Below, piece after piece: positions 60,012-64,000 of a stretch of DNA of 64,000 nt. Position 1 is the first letter of the stretch, and the number at the start of each line of letters is the position of its first letter. The notes under the pieces are model-generated. The model ran no database searches and was not told where the DNA came from. It worked only from the letters and a program-made list of their open reading frames with translations. The DNA comes from Clostridium_AT radicumherbarum (GTDB lineage Bacteria > Bacillota > Clostridia > Clostridiales > Clostridiaceae): positions 62,001 to 126,000 of the forward strand of contig NZ_JBJHZY010000004.1 in NCBI RefSeq assembly GCF_045310525.1, written 5' to 3'. Position numbers and translations under genes: made by a program.

Positions 60012-60767
60012 CTAAATAACTTCAACTTTAAACATTTTTGCAATTGTAAATATTATCAATAAAATAGATATGGCTAAAGCAAATATAATTGAAGTACTAC
60101 AATCTTGAAAAGTAAATTTATTAGCAGCATTTATTAAGTTATAGGGTACAAATTTACTTATTGATTTTATTCCAGCAAGAGGTATAGTTAAGAAATTTAC
60201 TGCAAGTGTAGTAATTCCGGCTATTAGTCCCTTCTTAGTCAGGGAACTAAAGAAAAGTGTAAGAGCAATATTAAATATAAAATAAACAAATACTAGGGTA
60301 ATTGCTGGTATTAAGCTTGAAAAGGTTACAATATTATTAGTAAATAAAATAGTAACATAATAGTAATTAACTAAGAAACCTAAAATAGTAAATATAAGTA
60401 CTGATATTGAGTAACTTAAAAACTTAGCTAACACTATATTTTCCGGGCTTGCACCTTTTGAATAAGGGAAAACCAGCTTTTGATTATTTATTTCATCGCT
60501 GAGTGTACCACTAAATATAAACACTATAAATAGAAGTCCTATTTGATTTAGATCCTTGATATAATTTTGCAGCGCAGTTTTTTGTGTAGTTATTAATAAT
60601 GAGCTTATATCAGCAGGAAGTTGATTTTTTAAAATAGTAGGCAGAAGCTTAAGCATAATTGGATCGAGTAAGGCAAATACTAATATCCCTGCCGCTAGCA
60701 TAATGAATTTATATTGCCTAATTGATTCCATAAATTCTTTTTTAAAGAATGCTTTAAAGGTCCACAT
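60012..60767 (-). CDS. ABC-2 type transporter permease, YxlG-like
   Basis: 251-residue membrane protein with about six hydrophobic segments, beginning FKAFFKKEFMESIRQYKFIM as in ABC-2 permeases that follow an antimicrobial or regulatory ATPase. Its start overlaps the ATPase gene by 14 bp. Order and size match yxlG at the end of the Bacillus sigY operon. The transported substrate is unknown. Confidence 0.85.
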   Translation of the reverse strand: MWTFKAFFKKEFMESIRQYKFIMLAAGILVFALLDPIMLKLLPTILKNQLPADISSLLITTQKTALQNYIKDLNQIGLLFIVFIFSGTLSDEINNQKLVFPYSKGASPENIVLAKFLSYSISVLIFTILGFLVNYYYVTILFTNNIVTFSSLIPAITLVFVYFIFNIALTLFFSSLTKKGLIAGITTLAVNFLTIPLAGIKSISKFVPYNLINAANKFTFQDCSTSIIFALAISILLIIFTIAKMFKVEVI

Positions 60768-61680
60768 TATTGCTCACCATCCTTAAAAATATATCCTCCA
60801 AGTTGCTTTTTCTTAAATTAAAAGAAATAATAGGATTTTCAAAGCTATCCAAGAGCTTTATAAGTTCTTTCTTAGCCATATTCAAATCACTTACATAAAC
60901 TGTAAGTCCATTTCTGCGTACAGCAGCGTTTTGAATCCAATCAAAATTAAGAAGTTTTTCTTTTACACTAAAACATTCCTGTTCAAATTCAACATCATAA
61001 ATAGGTTGAATATATTTATTCTTTAGTTCTTCAAGGCCTTCAGATATTATTATCTTGCCCTGGTGGAGAATACTGACTTCATCGCAGACTCTTTCTACAT
61101 CATTTAAAATATGAGTTGACAGAAATACAGTTGTACCACTTTTTTTCATGTCTTGAATTAGTTCAAGTATTTCCATTCTTCCTTCTGGGTCTAATGCAGA
61201 GGTTGGTTCATCTAAAATTAATATCTCTGGCTTGTTAAACATAGCAACTGCAATGCCAAAGCGCTGAATCATACCACCGGAGTATGTCCCTATCTTTCTT
61301 CTGGAAGCGTCCTTTAGTTTTACTATATTAAGAACCTCTTCGGTTCTTTCCTTTATTTTTTTACCTGACATTTTATTAATGTTGCCTATAAAATTTAAAT
61401 ATTCAAGGGCTGTCATATATCCATAGAAAACTGGATTTTGAGGCAGATATCCAACTGCTTGAAGAAGCTCTCTTTTATTTTCTTTCATCAGCTTTCCATT
61501 TAGGTATATTTCACCGCTATTGTACCCTATTAGCCCAGTTAAGATATTCATAGTGGTAGTTTTACCAGCTCCATTTTGTCCTAAAAAGCCGTATATCATT
61601 CCTTTCTTTATTTCGAAGGATATACCTTTTAATACTTCAAGGCTGCCATAGTTTTTTGTTAAATTTATAACCTTCAGCAT
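60754..61680 (-). CDS. ABC transporter ATP-binding protein, YxlF-like
   Basis: 308-residue ATPase. Walker A GQNGAGKTT near residue 36, Q-loop in VGYLPQNPVFYGYMTALEYL, signature YSGGMIQRFGIAVAM, Walker B ILILDEPTSALDPEG and switch His in FLSTHILND are all present. A C-terminal extension of about 90 residues is typical of the CcmA/NodI-type subfamily. It pairs with the overlapping permease gene. Confidence 0.93.
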   Translation of the reverse strand: MLKVINLTKNYGSLEVLKGISFEIKKGMIYGFLGQNGAGKTTTMNILTGLIGYNSGEIYLNGKLMKENKRELLQAVGYLPQNPVFYGYMTALEYLNFIGNINKMSGKKIKERTEEVLNIVKLKDASRRKIGTYSGGMIQRFGIAVAMFNKPEILILDEPTSALDPEGRMEILELIQDMKKSGTTVFLSTHILNDVERVCDEVSILHQGKIIISEGLEELKNKYIQPIYDVEFEQECFSVKEKLLNFDWIQNAAVRRNGLTVYVSDLNMAKKELIKLLDSFENPIISFNLRKSNLEDIFLRMVSNNVDL

Positions 61681-61681
61681 T

Positions 61682-61888
61682 TTAATTCCTCTCTCTTCCT
61701 ATAAGTAAATAGAAAATCGGACCAAACAGATTTATGAAAATAATAATAAGTGCCCAAGCCCATTTAGGCAAAAACTTTACCTTGTCCTTTGTTAATCTAT
61801 AAAGGCAGAAAGCCATAAGACAAATTTCAATTATAATTACTGGAAGTAAAAGCTTAATTATTTCCATGTTACTCATTCCTTGAAACAT
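61682..61888 (-). CDS. Small two-helix membrane protein, YxlE-like (PLDc_N)
   Basis: 68 residues with two membrane helices (LLLPVIIIEICLMAFCLYRL and WAWALIIIFINLFGPIFYLL) ending in the LIGR motif of PLDc_N domains. Its place directly before the ATPase matches yxlE, which in Bacillus helps restrain the ECF sigma factor SigY. AAGGAGGA lies before the ATG. Confidence 0.82.
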   Translation of the reverse strand: MFQGMSNMEIIKLLLPVIIIEICLMAFCLYRLTKDKVKFLPKWAWALIIIFINLFGPIFYLLIGRERN

Positions 61889-61945
61889 AATATTCCTCCT
61901 TACTATTCTTTAATAAATTTTATACCTATTTTAAGCAAATCATAT

Positions 61946-62158
61946 TTAATTTGAATTCTTAATGTCTTTTTTTAATATAATTCTAGTAACAATTAAGTAA
62001 ATTATAAGGGACTGGGGACAGTTAATAAGCCCAAATACCCCCCACAACCAGTAGCCTTTTTCCTTCCTTTTTCTGGCATCTAAAAAAATCCAAGTTGCTT
62101 GTGCTATTAACAGTGGAATTACAACTAGTAATATTATTAATATTTTATTTCTTGTCAT
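61946..62158 (-). CDS. Small membrane protein, YxlD-like
   Basis: 70 residues with two hydrophobic segments (ILIILLVVIPLLIAQATWIF; a second near residues 36-60 containing GLINCPQSLIIYLIV) and a basic cytoplasmic connector DARKRKEKG. The N-terminus overlaps the upstream gene. Order and topology match yxlD, a negative regulator of SigY in Bacillus; sequence evidence alone is modest. Confidence 0.72.
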   Translation of the reverse strand: MTRNKILIILLVVIPLLIAQATWIFLDARKRKEKGYWLWGVFGLINCPQSLIIYLIVTRIILKKDIKNSN

Positions 62159-62487
62159 TGCAGCCCCTCCTTTGCTTTTAAATGTTTAGAAATTGGTATA
62201 AGTATAAAAGGCATTAGTATATAAATAATTACTTCTATAACTAAAATGAGCCTTGGATTTAAATTAATAGCAACGGCTGTAACGATAAGTAAAATACAAA
62301 GACACAATAAAATAAATCCGAAGAGTTCCAATTTAACCTTTCTTTTATCTTCTTTTATTGCTTCTGCTTTTTCTATAATCTCTAAAATATTTACTTCTAT
62401 AGGAATATCAAAATCCATTAAAATGTCCATTTTCTCAATAGATTTTTCATATTTATCTGGATAATTGACTTTTTCTAAGTCCATCAT
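62155..62487 (-). CDS. Membrane anti-sigma-like protein, YxlC-like
   Basis: 110 residues: a soluble, acidic N-terminal half (residues 1-50) and two membrane helices (LFGFILLCLCILLIVTAVAI and LILVIEVIIYILMPFILIPI). The start overlaps the sigma gene stop as ATGA. In Bacillus YxlC follows sigY and inhibits it; the topology here, with a cytosolic N-terminal domain, suits binding of a sigma factor. Assignment rests on synteny and topology. Confidence 0.75.
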   Translation of the reverse strand: MMDLEKVNYPDKYEKSIEKMDILMDFDIPIEVNILEIIEKAEAIKEDKRKVKLELFGFILLCLCILLIVTAVAINLNPRLILVIEVIIYILMPFILIPISKHLKAKEGLQ

Positions 62488-63014
62488 ATCAAACCCCTTT
62501 CTTCAAATTCTGAAGCAATTTGTTTTATAGTGTTATAAAGCCTTGAACGGACTGTTCCCACTGGACAATTTAGTATTTGTGCGATTTCTTCATATTTGTA
62601 ACCATAATAATGCTTTAATATAAATACTGCTCTTTTTTCATAGGATATGTTAAGCAGGATATTCATAACTTCCTTATATTCCAGGTTATTTATAACACTG
62701 TCTTCTAAACTTATTGACCTATCTTCAAGATTATCATTAATCTCTTCAGTAACTTTATTTTTTCGCAAGTAATCTATATAAACATTAGTTGATATTTTTA
62801 TTAGCCAAGTTGAAAACTTATACTCTGGCTTAAATTTATGAATATTTAAAACAGCTTTAAGCATGCTTTCTTGAATTATGTCCTCTGAAAGTCCTTTGTT
62901 TCCTGTCATTTTAATAATATAGCCTTTAAGCATTTTAAAGTTATTTGTAAGTAGAGTGTTAAGTGCACTCTTATTTCCCTGCTTTGCTTTATCTACAAGT
63001 TCTAATTCCTCCAA
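62484..63014 (-). CDS. ECF RNA polymerase sigma factor, SigY-like
   Basis: 176-residue group IV sigma factor. Region 2 covers ALNTLLTNNFKMLKGYIIKM to KFSTWLIKISTNVYIDYLRK, and region 4 contains EKRAVFILKHYYGYKYEEIA and LNCPVGTVRSRLYNTIKQ. The frame opens at 63077, but GGGAGGTGG at 63018-63026 directs initiation at the TTG at 63014 (or the GTG at 63017). An ECF-type promoter 28 bp upstream suggests autoregulation. The following four genes and permease copy the sigY-yxlCDEFG order. Confidence 0.9.
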   Translation of the reverse strand: MEELELVDKAKQGNKSALNTLLTNNFKMLKGYIIKMTGNKGLSEDIIQESMLKAVLNIHKFKPEYKFSTWLIKISTNVYIDYLRKNKVTEEINDNLEDRSISLEDSVINNLEYKEVMNILLNISYEKRAVFILKHYYGYKYEEIAQILNCPVGTVRSRLYNTIKQIASEFEERGLI

Positions 63015-63041
63015 CACTCCACCTCCCTTCACATATAGTTT

Positions 63042-63066
63042 AACGAAATAATAAGCAAAAAGTTCA
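63042..63066 (-). promoter_or_regulatory. ECF-type promoter of the sigma operon
   Basis: Minus strand TGAAC (63062-63066), 16-base spacer, CGTT (63042-63045), the TGAAC/CGT layout of ECF promoters. Position just ahead of the sigma gene suggests autoregulation. Confidence 0.7.
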
Positions 63067-63073
63067 TTAAACT

Positions 63074-63123
63074 GCAAAAAAATAAAAGGTATACTTAAAT
63101 TATTTATAATTTCAGTATACCTT
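63074..63123 (-). terminator. Terminator after the P-type ATPase gene
   Basis: A perfect 10-bp stem AAGGTATACT/AGTATACCTT with an 18-base AT loop, followed on the minus strand by TTATTTTTTTG. It insulates the sigma operon. Confidence 0.9.
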
Positions 63124-63158
63124 CCCTTATAATAAAATATTTGCTAAAATTCTGAGTT

Positions 63159-64000
63159 CTATAACCTTTCAGTTTTTAAAGCTCTCATAGAGTTTAATAC
63201 TGCGAGTAATGCTACTCCAACATCACCAAATACTGCTTCCCACATGGAACCAAGACCTAAGGCTATAATGGCTAATAAAATAAGTTTAATTCCTAAGGCA
63301 AATATTATATTTTGCATTACTATTGTTTTTGTTTTCTTAGCTATTTTTATAGCTGTTACAATTTTTGAAGGTTCATCTGTCATAATAACTACATCGGCAG
63401 CTTCAATTGCTGCATCAGAACCTACTCCTCCCATTGCTATGCCTATATCTGCCCTTGCAAGCACCGGGGCATCATTTATTCCATCACCTACAAATATTAA
63501 TTTACCCTTAGTGGATTTTTCTTTATATAACAATTCAAGTTTTTCCACCTTTTGATCTGGAAGTAATTCAGTAAACGCTTCATCCACATTAAGCACTTTT
63601 GCAATTTCAGTTCCAACAATTTTATTATCCCCTGTAAGCATTACTGTTTTCTTTATTCCTATTGCTTTTAAATCCTTTATAGCTTTTAAAGAATCTTCTT
63701 TAACTTCATCGGATATTACAATATAGCCTGCATATAATCCGTCCACAGCAACATGGACTACAGTTCCAATAGTATCTACATATTCATATTTTATATTTTC
63801 TTTATCCATTAATTTGTAGTTTCCTGCAAGTATTTCTTGACCATAAGCTGTGGCCCTTACACCATAGCCTGAAATTTCTTCATAGGAATCTATTTTATCT
63901 TTATTTATATCATCTTCGCTGGCCTTTAATATAGAAGCAGCAATTGGATGATTAGAATAACTTTCTGCGAAAGCAGCATGTTTTATAAGTTCCTCACTTA
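63159..64000 (-). CDS. Heavy-metal P1B-type ATPase (partial, N-terminus off the right edge)
   Basis: About 280 C-terminal residues of a P-type ATPase. The nucleotide-binding domain includes SNHPIAASIL (the P1B His-Pro motif), GYGVRATAYG, VMLTGDNKIVGTEIAKVLN and the hinge VGDGINDAPVLARADIGIAM, followed by two C-terminal membrane helices. These mark a CadA/ZntA/CopA-type metal exporter. The membrane CPC or equivalent motif that would show the metal lies outside the window. Many such proteins with this C-terminus (LLAVLNSMRAL) are Cd/Zn exporters, but that is inference. Confidence 0.9.
   Translation of the reverse strand, partial: SEELIKHAAFAESYSNHPIAASILKASEDDINKDKIDSYEEISGYGVRATAYGQEILAGNYKLMDKENIKYEYVDTIGTVVHVAVDGLYAGYIVISDEVKEDSLKAIKDLKAIGIKKTVMLTGDNKIVGTEIAKVLNVDEAFTELLPDQKVEKLELLYKEKSTKGKLIFVGDGINDAPVLARADIGIAMGGVGSDAAIEAADVVIMTDEPSKIVTAIKIAKKTKTIVMQNIIFALGIKLILLAIIALGLGSMWEAVFGDVGVALLAVLNSMRALKTERL

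Overview
The window reads as a low-GC, spore-forming, strictly anaerobic Firmicute of the Clostridium type. The supporting genes are a peritrichous-type flagellar and chemotaxis cluster, alpha/beta-type small acid-soluble spore proteins, pyruvate:ferredoxin oxidoreductase and the [FeFe]-hydrogenase maturases HydE and HydF. Almost every gene is on the minus strand, so transcription runs from high to low coordinates; only the two spore-protein genes are on the plus strand. No rRNA, tRNA, CRISPR array, IS element or prophage gene was seen.

Layout from high to low coordinate: a heavy-metal P-type ATPase cut by the right edge (63159-64000); an ECF sigma operon with the gene order of the Bacillus sigY-yxlCDEFG operon (60012-63066); a Spx/ArsC-like protein; a type II topoisomerase pair, parE-parC (54472-59369); a KimA-type transporter; an M16 peptidase; hydE behind a strong promoter and a structured, terminator-bearing leader, then hydF; recJ; two spore-protein genes; murG; a LysM-CAP secreted protein; pyruvate:ferredoxin oxidoreductase; a DUF1292 protein with a Cys/His-rich head; a HAD phosphatase and a class-IV aminotransferase.

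From 38.5 kb leftwards come fapA, cheW, cheD, cheB, cheR, cheA, cheC, cheY, cheW, fliM and fliY; then a sigma-D-type promoter and flgM, flgN, flgK, flgL, fliW, csrA, flaG, an unknown gene, fliS, fliD and a fliT-like gene; then the major flagellin with its own sigma-D promoter and a CsrA-type leader hairpin. A flagellin glycosylation island follows: two Maf proteins around a small unknown protein, then ptmE, legF, legI, legG, legH, legB, a DUF2920-like gene and legC, a complete legionaminic acid set. After a second flagellin with its own sigma-D promoter the cluster continues flgB, flgC, fliE, fliF, fliG, fliH, fliI, and fliI is cut by the left edge.

Most notable observations: (1) fliE is frameshifted by a perfect 25-bp tandem duplication whose loss would restore a normal 100-residue protein; this would be expected to block flagellar assembly and is potentially reversible. 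(2) Four 51-bp stem-loop elements, each ending in a Shine-Dalgarno sequence, precede flaG, cheR, the class-IV aminotransferase and parE; their stems show compensating changes. (3) hydE has an unassigned structured leader resembling a riboswitch or attenuator. (4) The major flagellin leader carries a GGA-in-loop CsrA site while the second flagellin leader does not.
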